Source: Cryptomeria japonica
Taxonomy: Eukaryota > Streptophyta > Pinopsida > Cupressales > Cupressaceae
Reading direction: 5' to 3'
NCBI RefSeq assembly: GCF_030272615.1
Contig: NW_026728903.1
Location: 393,501 to 457,500 of the forward strand
Length of the DNA: 64,000 nt
The position numbers and the translations under genes were made by a program. Under the pieces are notes generated by a model, which did no database searches, had not been told where the DNA came from, and worked only from the letters and a program-made list of their open reading frames with translations. The stretch's first letter is position 1, and the number at the start of each line of letters is the position of its first letter. Positions 49,111 through 60,154 of this stretch are shown piece after piece.

Positions 49111-50247
49111 TGTAGAGAATAGGATCTACTACTATCAAAGTGATCAAATTCACGGAACAAACCAGCCTTCACTCTACCTCACTTTAGTGGCGCTCTGGTG
49201 AGCTAGGGAATGAAAACTATAAAACTAAACAATAAAACCATAGAGATTTCTGAAATGATCTTTGATAAGTTTATGTTCTCTGGATGAATGCACAGAATTG
49301 GGACACCAGTGCGACGTGCTAATGTCCTATACAAACAGAGTATAGAATTCGTACAATGACTATGGATATAATAAAATAAATAAACTAGTGACACTATGTT
49401 GAATAAAAGAAATAATACAAAATTACAATAGCTAAAAAGAGACAGAGAGAGAGGAAGAAAACTCACACTCGGTCTATGATTGAAGCCTCTAGTAAAGCAA
49501 TTTCCTTCTCTTAATCATGGACCTACACACAAACAAAAAGTAAAATGTTGGGGCTATGTTAAGAGGTCTACCTCAGTTAGACCCCCACTTTAGTATTTTC
49601 ACCTCCATGGATAGCCAAGATAATGACCACGAATGAAAGGAAAATGATAAAGATAGAAATAAACAATTAAGATGATGGATATGCTAGATGGAAAACAAAA
49701 TGTAATATTATTACATGCGAATGAAGAGAGGGAGAGAACTTCCCTTCAACACCCAAGAAGCTATCACTTGAGGGAGTGAAGTCAAGCACCCAAAAATTCT
49801 TGAAGTTATAACAATGGCGGACATTGAATGATAGAAAACCTATGTAAGATGAAGAATAACATGCCCCAAGCTCAAGAAAATCTCCAAATGATCAAGAAGA
49901 CCTCAAAATGAGCTTCTATGAATGAGATATAGAGCCCAAGGAAGAATCCCAATGTCGATGGTCGTAGATAGGCATTACAAACTCTTCCAGGTGCAGACGT
50001 AACACTCAAATGGCCACCTACAAGTTGACATATTCATGGGGTGCTTGCATGGCACGTGGACATCATCGTGGTGCACTAGAGTTCATAAGCTAGATGGTCA
50101 ACATGATCGGGAAAAGGCTAGATTCTTAGTTGACAAGGAAATCCATGTGGATAAAAGGATAAGGAGACAAAGAATAACTCCAATCAGCCTAAAGCGAAGG
50201 TGATCATGTGATGTGGAATCGCACATGGTGGAATATATGACATTACA
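49111..50247 (-). repeat. Gypsy 5' LTR
   Basis: 1137 bp between TGTAGAGAA (49111) and GACATTACA (50247), beside GGGTTCACCAAAA of the primer site. It aligns along its length with 27296-28411, for example GGTGAGCTAGGG with GGTGAGCCAGGG, and GAATGCACAGAATT with GAATGCACAGGTCT. Confidence 0.8.
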
Positions 50248-52111
50248 ACTTGACCTAAGGAAAAATCCTATCTAAAATCCATTTTCTCCCTTTTCCTCTC
50301 TTTTTGTGTTTAAAAAATTGGTTCAAGAGTTGTGATTGAAGGTTCCAATAGAGTTGACAATGACGAATAGGTTTGGATTTTGATAGAGTAAAAAGTGGAG
50401 GACTAGAGTGACCTACCATCCCAGTCCCGAGAATTTCGCCCGAGCTTCCAACTGTTGATCCATCATGTTTCCCTAATTTGAAAAAGTTCCCACTTGCCTA
50501 TCTTAGAGTTACAGGACCAAGGTGACCTACCATCCTAGTCTCGACAATTTTGCCTGAACTTTTAGGAACATGTTTTGTTCTTACTCTTTTTCTCATATCC
50601 CTATCTTTGTCTCTATCTAATATTTGTAGCAGTTTATTATTATTATTATTATTTCACTTCGATTGTACATTGTTTTACCTCAACTTCACAATTTACATCC
50701 AATTTCAACTCAAAAAGGGGAGACAAACAAAACAAGTGAATCTAATCAATATTTTAGCCCTTCTCCTAATTGAATTGTTGCTAGATCTATTGCATTCACC
50801 CCCCTTTTAATGTAATGATCCCTTAGGTAAGATTAGTAGTTTTTTTATCTTAATTTGTAAAACCCTAATTTTACCACCATTACAATTAGGACAAATGATT
50901 TACAAAAGAAGGTTGATCAAATAAAGAGAGAAATGGAAAAGATGCGGGTAAAGAAGGCAGAAGATAACGAAGATGACAAGGTGAAGAATGAATCTAAACC
51001 CAAGGATGGTGTAGATGACCCTTTCAAAAACAAAAAGGATAGAAAATGGTTAGGGGGAAGTATCTATTGTATATATATTTTATTCCCCCTTAAGTGTTGT
51101 GGCTTCTATTTGGAAATATCTTTGGTCCAGATATGTGCAGCATGACAATGGAGGCAAGTTGTTTCAAAACATGGCAAATATTGATTTAAGTTGTGTATAA
51201 GATATTTAGGACAATATGTATTGATGATTTGACTATCTTAGTAGAAGAAGTAGAAGGATAAGAATGTTAGATTACTTAGATTCCAACCACTATTGCTCAC
51301 ATAGTGATTCCTAATATAATCTAATTCTCCATTTTCTCTAACTACACTTTTTTAATGCATTCTCTACATTATATACACATTCAATTTTTTTGACATATAC
51401 TCAAATTATTATTTTATCATTAATATTATCACTTAGTCATTATAATCATCTCTCCACTTGAAACATAATATAAAATTATATATTAAAGATATCAATTAAT
51501 CATGAGATATACATATGGTTACTATATTATTAATAATAATAAATTAATATCAAATTGAGCTACTCATATATCCTATCCTTATAGAATGACCAAGAAGCAA
51601 TGGAATAACAAGTAGAAAGCATATGCTTTGTTTTACTTATATAGGAAACATCGGTAAGGAATAAGCATACCCCACAAATTTGATTATATTTATGAATTAG
51701 GATAATCATATGCCAAACCATAATTCCTTGTTGACTTACTCATAGTTTCAGGTAGCATTTTAAAAAACACACTTGTTGTTTAAGGGTCAATTCGTCAAAT
51801 GCTTATCTCCAGACCTTTTCTTCTTTGAAAATGGAAAACTATAATGTTCTGGCATTTAATAGCATTGAATAGAATTTATTATGGAGACGCCACCTTACGT
51901 ACATAAATCAGTAATCAATTCAGAATTTAGAAATATGAATTGTTTTTATATGTTTTCGTAAATTGTAATCCTGGCGGCTGCTACAATCTCACATAGATTT
52001 GGAAAAGGAAAATGTCAAGGCATGGCTAAGAGTTGGTGGAACCAGTAAACAATTTTTCGATAACTTATTAGACACCTCATCTCACAAGACTTTCAAACGC
52101 TTGAGATTGCA
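50248..52111. other. Gene-free stretch upstream of the BAHD gene
   Basis: No supported gene. Near 50408-50447 and 50521-50560 the text GTGACCTACCATCC is repeated with its surroundings about 113 bp apart, in a context resembling gypsy LTR sequence. TTCACCCCCC at about 50793 recalls a copia LTR end. The lysine-rich ORF at 50933-51145 has no recognisable domain and may be a retroelement scrap. The AT-rich sequence after ~51200 is featureless. Confidence 0.5.
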
Positions 52112-52256
52112 AATACATTATGTTATGGAAACTACATTACCAGTATTTTGACAAGAAAACGAATTCATTTTTCGAAAGAGGCGAATACATTATGTTATGG
52201 AAACTACATTAGCAGTATTTTGACCAGAAAACGTATTCATTTTTCGATAGAGTGAG
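52112..52256. repeat. 72-bp tandem duplication upstream of BAHD gene
   Basis: AATACATTATGTTATGGAAA and the following ~52 bp occur at 52112 and again at 52184 with few differences. It lies about 340-485 bp upstream of the BAHD start codon. Confidence 0.9.
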
Positions 52257-52397
52257 CAGTTGGCTAGCTTTTTTAATATATTGCCGATTTGAGATAAAAT
52301 TGTTCTGAAAGAGTTTACGTGAATACCTAGAATTTGGATCAGATGAGCTGTGCATATCTATTAGCCATAAATGCTTTAAATGTTAATAAAGTTGTAC

Positions 52398-52404
52398 GAC
52401 GTCA
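52398..52404 (+). promoter_or_regulatory. Possible bZIP site (GACGTCA)
   Basis: GACGTCA, the reverse complement of TGACGTC, about 195 bp upstream of the BAHD start codon. TGACG cores bind TGA-type bZIP factors in plants. The presence of the word is seen; function is inference. No clear TATA box was found. Confidence 0.2.
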
Positions 52405-52595
52405 GTCCTTTGATTAAAATCATTTTCAATTGTAGTCTAGGGATGCGCTCTCGGAAACTCCTAAGAAGAAATCACCAAATTTTTTAATTGAAGTTTTCCA
52501 CTTTCAAGTATTAAAGGAGTTTCTGTCCCTGACATTGTGAGAGCAGAAGATAAGACATTGCATTTGCAAAACAGAGAAGAGAGAGAGAGAGGAGA

Positions 52596-53939
52596 ATGGA
52601 AGTGTTGAGATGCGAAGGTGTTTTGATCAAACCCTGTGCGGGTAAAGATCATCGTGAGTTTGTTGAACTGAGCAATTTGGATTTAATTGCATCTCCAATA
52701 TACAACAAGGTGGTCTATGTTTTTGAAGCTCCTACCCCGAGCTCAAAAGTGTTGAAGGAAGGACTGGCCAAAGTTCTGGCAGAGTTCAGAGAATGGGCAG
52801 GGAGATACACTAAAGACACACCAAGTGGGTGCCTTGGAATTAATCTGAATGACGAGGGTGTGCTTGTGATAGAAGGCGAAGCAGATGGGACAATAGCAGA
52901 TGCAATGCCCTTTCACCCATCTGCATTCCTCCTCAAGTTGGTGCCACCCACATCCACCGTGGTCATTAATGAGCTCTTACTCATGCAGGTATGATAACCC
53001 TAATTTTACTCATGCAGGTATATAAGACTTGTTTTAATTGTTTTTTAAAACTAACAAGATTTGTTGGTGTAGTTTACTCGATTTACTTGTGGAGGGTTGG
53101 CGATAGGCATAGCTAGTCATCATCATGTTGCAGACGGACAAGCAGCTACTTTTTTCTTGAATTGTTGGGGGGAAATTATTAGAGGAGAGAGTATTATACC
53201 TCCAGTACATGACCGATCTTTATTAAAAGCAAGAGATCCTCCCCAGCCATGCTTCGATCATTATGAGTATAATACTATATCCCATGAGCACTCTACAATA
53301 ACGTCTTCTCTAACCACAAAAATGTTTCATTTTGATGCAATGTTTTTACAGAAGCTCAAGTCAAAGGTAAACGGATCTGATAAATCAAGAAAACCCTATA
53401 CTACTTTTGAAATCCTTGTAGCATACATTTGGAAATGCATTACAGAAGCTCGAGGCCTTGATGGAGATGTACAAACAAAAGCTAGCATTTCAGTGGATGG
53501 AAGAAAAAGGTTGAATCCTCCCTTGCCTAAAGAATTCTTTGGTAACGCTGTCTATGATTCAAGTGCTCAAACCAGTGCATCAGAGATAATAAATAACCCC
53601 TTAGAGTTTACTGCACACTTGATCCACAAGTCAATAGCTAAAGTGGATGATAATTTTATACGTTCAGCAATTGACTTTTTTGAGCTAAGAATGCAAAGTT
53701 TAGGACCGTCCAAAGATAATGATGGAATTGATGTGATAGCCACAAGTTGGATGAATTTTCCTACACATAATTTTCATTTTGGAATGGGTGAGCCAGTGTA
53801 TGTAGGCCCTTCATTGATGCTCATTGAAGGTCTTATAATCTTATTTGATTCATACACTAATGTTGGAGGTGTAGAAGTTGTGGTTTGCTTGTCAAAAGAG
53901 CATATGATTCAACTTGAACATTATTGTTTTCAAGTTTGA
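52596..53939 (+). CDS. BAHD acyltransferase, two exons
   Basis: Predicted soluble enzyme that moves an acyl group from acyl-CoA to an amine or alcohol. Exon 1 is 52596-52988, intron 52989-53072 (84 bp, GT-AG, phase 0), exon 2 53073-53939; 419 residues, slightly short for a family of about 430-460. The single intron just before the catalytic motif is the usual BAHD position. The catalytic HXXXD is intact at residues 148-152 (HHVAD). The structural DFGWG motif reads HFGMG at residues 366-370. The stretch REWAGR, LLLMQFTRF and the order of motifs place it nearest hydroxycinnamoyl/agmatine-coumaroyl-type transferases; the substrate cannot be told. The ATG at 52596 follows a GA-rich leader and gives the standard N-terminus. 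No stops or frameshifts, so it may be functional. Two degraded paralogues lie downstream on the other strand. Confidence 0.85.
52989..53072 (+). other. BAHD intron with duplicated 5' splice site
   Basis: The intron starts GTATGATAA and ends TTGGTGTAG. The exon-intron boundary text TTACTCATGCAGGTAT occurs twice, at 52976 and 53005. Using the second donor would add 29 bp, shift the frame and include an in-frame TGA, so the first is chosen. Confidence 0.8.
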
Positions 53940-54529
53940 ATACATATTTCTAATTATATATAAACTATATATTATTGGCTCAATAATATTATTTAAAAAT
54001 TAAATATAATAAATGTATGAAATTATGCATGTTTTTAATAATCTATACATTTTTAACTTAAAGATTATAATTTTTTCTTTTTTTAATAATGAGCATTTGC
54101 AAGGTAATGATAGTCCAACCAACACTTAAGTAATAGTTCAAATGTGAAAAATAGACATTACGTAATTTCATTTAACAAAGAAGAATATCCACAAATTCTC
54201 AAAAAGAGTAATATTTGAATGTAATTTATAAGATTCTAATTTTAATTTATATAGTTAAAATGCTTATACTGATAAATTGATAATTCTGATGGTCCAACCA
54301 ACACTGAAGTAACAGTTAAAATGTGAAAAATAGACATTAGGTAATTTCATGTAATAAAGAAGAACAATTACCCACAAATTCTAAAAAAAGATTAATATTT
54401 GAATGTAATTTATAAGATTATAATTAAAATACTTATAAATTAATAATACCTCAAATTTTAATATCAAAATGTTTACCCCTAAATGGAACAAGACTTTTAA
54501 TTAAAATTTATGTTTACCCCTACATACAC
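53940..54529. other. AT-rich region between convergent BAHD copies
   Basis: No gene. It contains the 3' flank of the forward BAHD gene and a ~179-bp tandem duplication, 54112-54290 and 54291-54465, recognised by GTCCAACCAACACT and TTTGAATGTAATTTATAAGA in both copies. Confidence 0.8.
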
Positions 54530-54671
54530 TCAAACTTTGAACCAATTATTTTCAAGTACATTTATATGTACTTTGGACAAGCAAACCACAATTTCTACAC
54601 CTCAAGATTTTCTATGTGAATCAAACAAGATCATAAGGCCTTCAGTGAGCATTAATGAAGGACCTACATAC
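54530..54671 (-). pseudogene. BAHD 3'-end fragment
   Basis: The minus strand encodes the last ~45 residues of a BAHD protein like the one at 52596, from YVGPSLMLTEGLMILFDS to a stop at 54532-54530, with one internal stop. The copia-type LTR begins at 54672 and cuts it off. The same 3' end occurs again at 60944-61090 on the far side of that element. Confidence 0.8.
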
Positions 54672-55480
54672 TGTTCGATGCAATGACAGTGCCAAAGACA
54701 CTAAGAGTGGGGGGGGGGGTGAATCAGTGTCTAACCGGTTAATGGAATATTTGAACTTATTGATAACTTTGCAACTTAAATTAATGTACCGGTAAACAAG
54801 AAATAATGCAGTAAAGAGAAATAACAGAGACAACATAAATGCACACCATAACACAAACTATTTAGGCAAGGAAACCCAGTGTGGAAAAAAACTCAATGGG
54901 ATTTGTTACCCACAATATTTACTCACTGGCCAATATGAATAAATATTACTTACAACAGGGGCCTGCACATGCAGGAAGGCCAACATCCTAGAGCTCATTG
55001 CTCAATAGAAGAGTTTCACTGACTACAAAGTGGATAACTAAATCTAATACAATGTACTACTCAAAATAGCATCTCTAATGCTTGGTTCAGTACCGGTTTA
55101 AGCTCAGTCAGATACCTTAACCAAAAACCTTTCGTTGTCTTTACATTTACCAATAATAACAATCACCTATCCTTCTATACTCAAAATGATCTATAAGATC
55201 TCATACATATATGAGTCTTTACAACACATTATGTCGGCTTACAAATAAATAATTACATTTACAATACAATTCATATAAATAAAACTTTGTCTCATGTCAG
55301 CTTGAGAGCAGGTATACTTCATTGCCAGTGTAATCTGGATGCCAGTGAATATGCTTGTCGGTGTCGGTGTCTGCCGATGATGATGCCTGCGATGTCGGTT
55401 CCTATGTAGAAACCTGTTACTGGTTGGTTGCCGTCAATGACAACATCAACCATATTCTCATAGAGTGTAGAATGCCAACA
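54672..55480 (-). repeat. Copia-type 3' LTR
   Basis: 809 bp; matches 60155-60936 throughout, with scattered substitutions, a longer G-run (about 54710) and extra text near 55370-55420. Confidence 0.9.
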
Positions 55481-55492
55481 ATCTCCCCCTTT
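55481..55492 (-). other. Polypurine tract
   Basis: The minus strand reads AAAGGGGGAGAT directly before the LTR start TGTTGGCATT, the same tract as in the copia element at 25054-25067. Confidence 0.8.
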
Positions 55493-55639
55493 GGCATTGA
55501 TGGCAAAACTCATGAGAAAAATCCAAAACTGTTATCCAAAAATTAAGTCCAAAATATGATCCCAAAAAGAGTGTGCTCTCCTTGAGCAAGTGATCTCCTC
55601 TATGCATTATTTTTCTCCAATACTACCCCCCCTTTGACA

Positions 55640-58600
55640 TCAATGACAAAGGATGTCAAAAAAAATCAAAGAATACAACAATGCTACCTCATAGCCTGTA
55701 ACTGGTTCTGTACAAGTTGAAAAATTTCTGCTAAAATTAGATTCAGGCTCTACATGAATTTGTTATTGTTAGAAAGAATGGTTTCTATTTGCTGGATCAT
55801 GTCGGTCAGATAGTGCATCCGTTGCTCTGGTGACTATTCTCCTTGAATTGTTGCCTTTGATAGCTCAACCCATTGAGTGATAAGACTGTCCAATCTTGGA
55901 CCAAGTTTTCTTTTCAGTTCCCGAGCCTTAAACCTTATTCTTGCTTTCTCTTTCTCAAGTTTTTTTAACTTCTCCTCAAAAACTGCCATTTCTTGTTAAA
56001 AAACTGAGATTAGTCCCACATAACCTATCATATTATCCGCAATGTCATCTATCTCCTTTTGTGTCTTCTTAATTTCCTCATCAATATCTTCGCTCAGGTG
56101 GTGAGGCTTGGAAGCTTCTCTATACAACTCCTTATATTCCAAAATTGTTGAGTTAAGTACCGATAATAGTGAATCCATGTGTTCAGTACAGTCTTTGATG
56201 GTTTTCTCAAAGAATTCAACTTTCTCTTTATCTACTCTTTCCTTTACAGTATCCTCATTCACCTTATCTATAGTTAGAACATTTTCAGAAATAAATTTGG
56301 ACAATGTGTCCAATTTACCTAATGAATCCTCAATGTGATCTATCTTACAAGTTGGTGCAATCATCTTCAAAATAGGTAATGTGTCATCAACAGTGTGTGC
56401 CGATGACTCAGAGATCTCACTGATCTTAGCATCATCTGCCTTAACCTCTGTAGTCTCTTTATCCACAACAATGTTAATATCTTGTGTATCTACATTCATG
56501 GTGAAAAGAATTTCAGAATCAGGGTTAGTGTCATCATGTGTAACTTCTTCAGTTTCCTTATCTGGTTGATTGTCTGTATGTACCGGTGTATCTGAAGTTA
56601 CTGGTGGAGTATCCTATGTTGGTGGAGGAATGTTATCTATGACCTTTATAACAGGTATACTACCAATTTTTCTTTTCCCTTTGTCCTTTTGGTATACCTT
56701 AGCAAAATATTTATCTATTTTCTGTCTCTCCCTTTCCTCTTTCTTTTCTTTTTCAACAAAGAATATGTCCCATTTGTCTGCAGTTTCATCAACAATTTCT
56801 TTCACTCTCCCAACTATTAGGCTAACCTACCGGTGTCCACTTATAAAAACTGAGCAGTTTGCTTCAGAAATTAGTTCATCAATTTCCTCTTTAGAACTTA
56901 TAGGATGTACTGCCAATAATGCTTCAACTTTTAACTTTTTGTCTAATTCAATTACTGACATTGTCTTAGCTTCTAACCTTAAATACAAGTCATTTGGTAG
57001 ATCATCTACAACTTCAATCAAAACCTTCTTATAGATGTCTAAATGCAAAATAATACTAGCCTCTATTGTGTCCTTGTCAGAATCTTTGAATGAATGATAC
57101 AATTTATTTACATTGCAAAGATTACCATCTTGTGTTATCTCATTTACCAGTTCCTTCGATGTAAGGGTATCTGGTGTCTTAGTTTGTTGTTTCTTCTTTG
57201 GTGTTAGCTTCTTCTTAGGCTCCCTTACAACCTACTTCTTTTTCCTTAATGTCCTTTCCTTTTTAGGTGAAGGAGAAGGTATCGGTGAGGGTTTTCTCTT
57301 CTTCCTCTCTACTCTTTTGAACTCAGCTACTTTTCCACTATTTGTATCCGACGAAGTGACAACCGGTGAAACATGAGCTTCCAGTTTCAATACTTCCAGT
57401 TCACGAGAAGATATACCACTCAAGTTCATTACATTTTCCTTAACTTCCTTAGCCATCTTGGATGCATCTCTGATAAACTTATCTCTCCCTTTTCTCTACT
57501 TCTGCATCGAAAGAGCACTCTCAATGGTCTTAGCATTACCAAAAATTTCTTCAGATGGTTCTTTAGGTACATCAAGAAGTGTCTTAGCATATGCTTCAAG
57601 AATATTCAGGTCAACTTCATAACCCATTTCTATTATCCAAATAGTTCTAGGAGTAACAACTTCCATCCATGTTTCATCTCGTTTGATTACAAAGCATATT
57701 TTCTTATCATACTTATCTACTCTGCTCTGTGGTAACCTTTCTATAGCTCTCATCTTAGTTTGGAAGTTTTTGAAGTAGTCTTCTATAATGTTGTCACTAT
57801 TAGAGCCCATACTAGTGATAGCTTCCATGATTTTCTTTCCTACCAGGATTTCATAACCAAAGTCCTTATGACCAATGTCGGGTATCTCATTGGTGAAATA
57901 AAGCATCAAACACACAAGTAGGTTGCCAAAACAAAATGTCCCCTTCTTGTCACCCTTTATCTTCTTCAGGTTATCAATCAGCTCATCCTTAAGCCATTCA
58001 CAGATATCAATCCTAGCATTATTCTCGACCATCTCATATGCACTATGAATACATAAGCTGGAAATAGAGTTTAATCTATTTGTATGAGTGACTCTATAGC
58101 CAAGTACCATGTTCACATATCTCACATTTGCATCAGCAATGTCATTAACCCTACAAAATCTATTGTCAGATGTAGCTCCAGTTAAATCCATAACACCCTT
58201 GTTAGGTATCTTCTTAGTTTTGTTGGGCCTACTACCTGTAAACCAATAACTGCCTTGATTGCTTCCTTTGAGATTTTAAAAATTGAATCAAGCAATATAA
58301 ACTCTCCATGAACTCTTCTTAGTACAAGACGAACTACATCCTTAAAAAATTTAGGTATGTTCAATATTTCAACAAATCCTAGGTCTCCTACAATCTTGTG
58401 CTCCGATTCAACCAAACCTTGTTCATCAGTAATAACATCATTGTACATGTTTTTCAAATCATCAGTCCCTAAATTTTCTATGTTGCAGTGAATGTAGATT
58501 CTAGGGTCTTTGGCAAAAGCCACTCCCTTCGGAATTTTTGAAAAAGATCCAATAGAATCATCTTTCTTGGAAAGTTCAGGGATGACATTAAACAGGGGCC

Positions 58601-58721
58601 TAGGGTGCTTAATGTTTTCTACCACAGTCGGGTTTGCAATAAACTCAAGTGCAGATGATGAAGATGTCATTTCGAAAGATAAATACCTCTTGCTTGGAAT
58701 CCTTGAATGCCTAAAAAACAC
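55640..58721 (-). pseudogene. Long non-retroviral ORF carried by the element
   Basis: A reading frame of about 1,000 codons. The start is ATG 58721 or, more likely, 58670 (MTSSSSALEF). One frameshift lies near 58230. The frame then runs from 58191 down to about 55660, with TAG at 57498, 57234, 56829 and 56616, TAA at 55998, and three more TAG near 55848, 55755 and 55687. The N-terminal ~400 residues, with KISKEAIKAVIGL followed by a helical segment (FCRVNDIADANVRYVNMVLG), look like the 'putative plant transposon protein' domain (Transposase_32 type); this is a shape-based judgement. Then come a basic stretch (SPKKERTLRKKK), acidic and coiled-coil-like segments (KEKKEERERQK, DEEIKKTQKEID). It replaces pol. 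Confidence 0.6.
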
Positions 58722-59099
58722 TTTTGCTGATTTGCCTTTGGATGCCTTTGCTCAATTTCGTGCTCTTTGAATACTTGGATACTTAGTGGATTGAAATGAA
58801 GGTTTTACGGTGCTTTATAACCAAAATATTCTTCAGAAACTGCATTAAATGCTTGTCGGTTAAGTGAAATCTTAACATATCTATCGGTAAAGAAGAAATG
58901 TGTCTTCTTACCCTCAACCAAGGGTAGAATGCAGGATTTTCAACTTGCTATCATACACCCTAAGGATTATTCCTTAGTTAGATGAAGAATCTCCTACCAG
59001 TGGAGGGTTACTCTGTTCTACTGGTGCAGAGACAGATTCATCAACTCTGATCTCTTTTCTTAATCCATTGTTTTGAAATTTCTTGCTTTATTTCATTTA

Positions 59100-60083
59100 C
59101 CTTTTCTTTTCCCTTATCATTAGATCCTTTATTGTTCATAGGTATAGTCTTTCTTCTACAAATTTTTTCAATATGTTGAATCTTATTACATGCATAAAAA
59201 TTACGTTATTACTCTGAATAGCTTTTCCATATCCTTGACCGGTTTGTGTTCTGCATTGATTAGATAAATATCCAAATCTACCACAAACATAGCATTTCAC
59301 ATTCATTGTGCAATTTTTTGAATTGTGACCAAATTTATTGTACTTGGAACATTGATCGGTGGGTAAGTTTGTATTCTAATTATTTCTAAATCTGCACTGA
59401 TTTTCTCTATGACCAAATTTATTGCAATTGAAATATTTCCCATTAAATTTATAAGCATTAGGTTGTCTTACCAGTTTATTGTGATCTTGATTATTTGCAG
59501 TCCCAGAACTTTCTCCATGTTCAAATCCAAGTCCAATTCTATCTCCATCAGGTTTTTGTCTTTTCAGCATGTCATCAAGTCTTTCCGAACTTTTCTTGAA
59601 TTTGTCTTTGTGTTCATATGCAGTGATCAACTCATTTTCTAGAATGCCAATTTATCTCCTAAGATTCTCTTTATCATGTTGCATGTGAATCGGATTTGTC
59701 TTTAGCATATCATTCTCATGACAAAGTCTCAAATTTTCATTTGCTCCATCATTAAGTCTCCTAGTCAAGTCTTCTTCATTCTTCTTTATGTCTTCAATAT
59801 CCTTACACAACCTCATGGTTAAATCTTACATTTCATTCCTCATGTTAGTGTTCTCTAGCCTCAACTTATTTGCAATATCACTAAGAGTTTCCTTTTCATC
59901 ATCATGTTTCTGCATTTGCTCATGAAGTTCCTTCCTCTTGTTTTGTGCTATAACCAAGTTCTCTTGAAGTCCTTTAATGAATTCCTTAGCAGTCCTCAAA
60001 TCATCTTCAAGTTTGATATTCTTCAATTTTTCTACATCAAAATATTTAAGAGCTCCTTCCAACTATTTTCTCAAACTCTCCAT
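59100..60083 (-). pseudogene. Copia-type gag remnant with three zinc knuckles
   Basis: ATG 60083-60081 with TAG at codon 7 (60065-60063). A coiled-coil region follows (LEDDLRTAKEFIKGLQENL), then two TAA stops, then DDMLKRQKPDGDRIG and three tandem zinc knuckles at about 59440-59396, 59355-59311 and 59310-59262. Each has lost one ligand to Tyr: YFNC for CxxC, CSKY, and GY for GH. The usual N-terminal gag domain of copia elements is absent. Confidence 0.7.
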
Positions 60084-60140
60084 CAGTACCGGTTTCAAAA
60101 TCTTCCTTAAGCTGTTAGGCTTTTGCAAATAGAGGACAAG

Positions 60141-60153
60141 ACTCTGATACCAA
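60141..60153 (-). other. Primer-binding site
   Basis: The minus strand reads TGGTATCAGAGTC, beginning two bases (AT) after the LTR end ...GCATCTAACA, the initiator Met tRNA primer site of copia elements. Confidence 0.85.
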
Positions 60154-60154
60154 T

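Larger units (their letters stand above)
44748..50247 (-). mobile_element. Degenerate gypsy element, gag-protease type
   Basis: On the minus strand: LTR 50247-49111, primer site, leader, gag start at 48912, gag and protease to about 46580, then a Pro/Ser-rich extension down to 44748, where the LTR of the neighbouring gypsy copy begins. No 3' LTR and no polymerase domains were seen. Structure matches the complete element at 28863-36635, so gag-protease without pol appears typical of the group. A MITE-like insertion lies at 45134-45377. Confidence 0.75.

Noticed and set aside
56108-57376. Plus-strand ORFs opposite the long frame at 55640-58721
   Set aside because: Antisense of the longer, coherent minus-strand frame; Ser/Phe-rich shadow translations.
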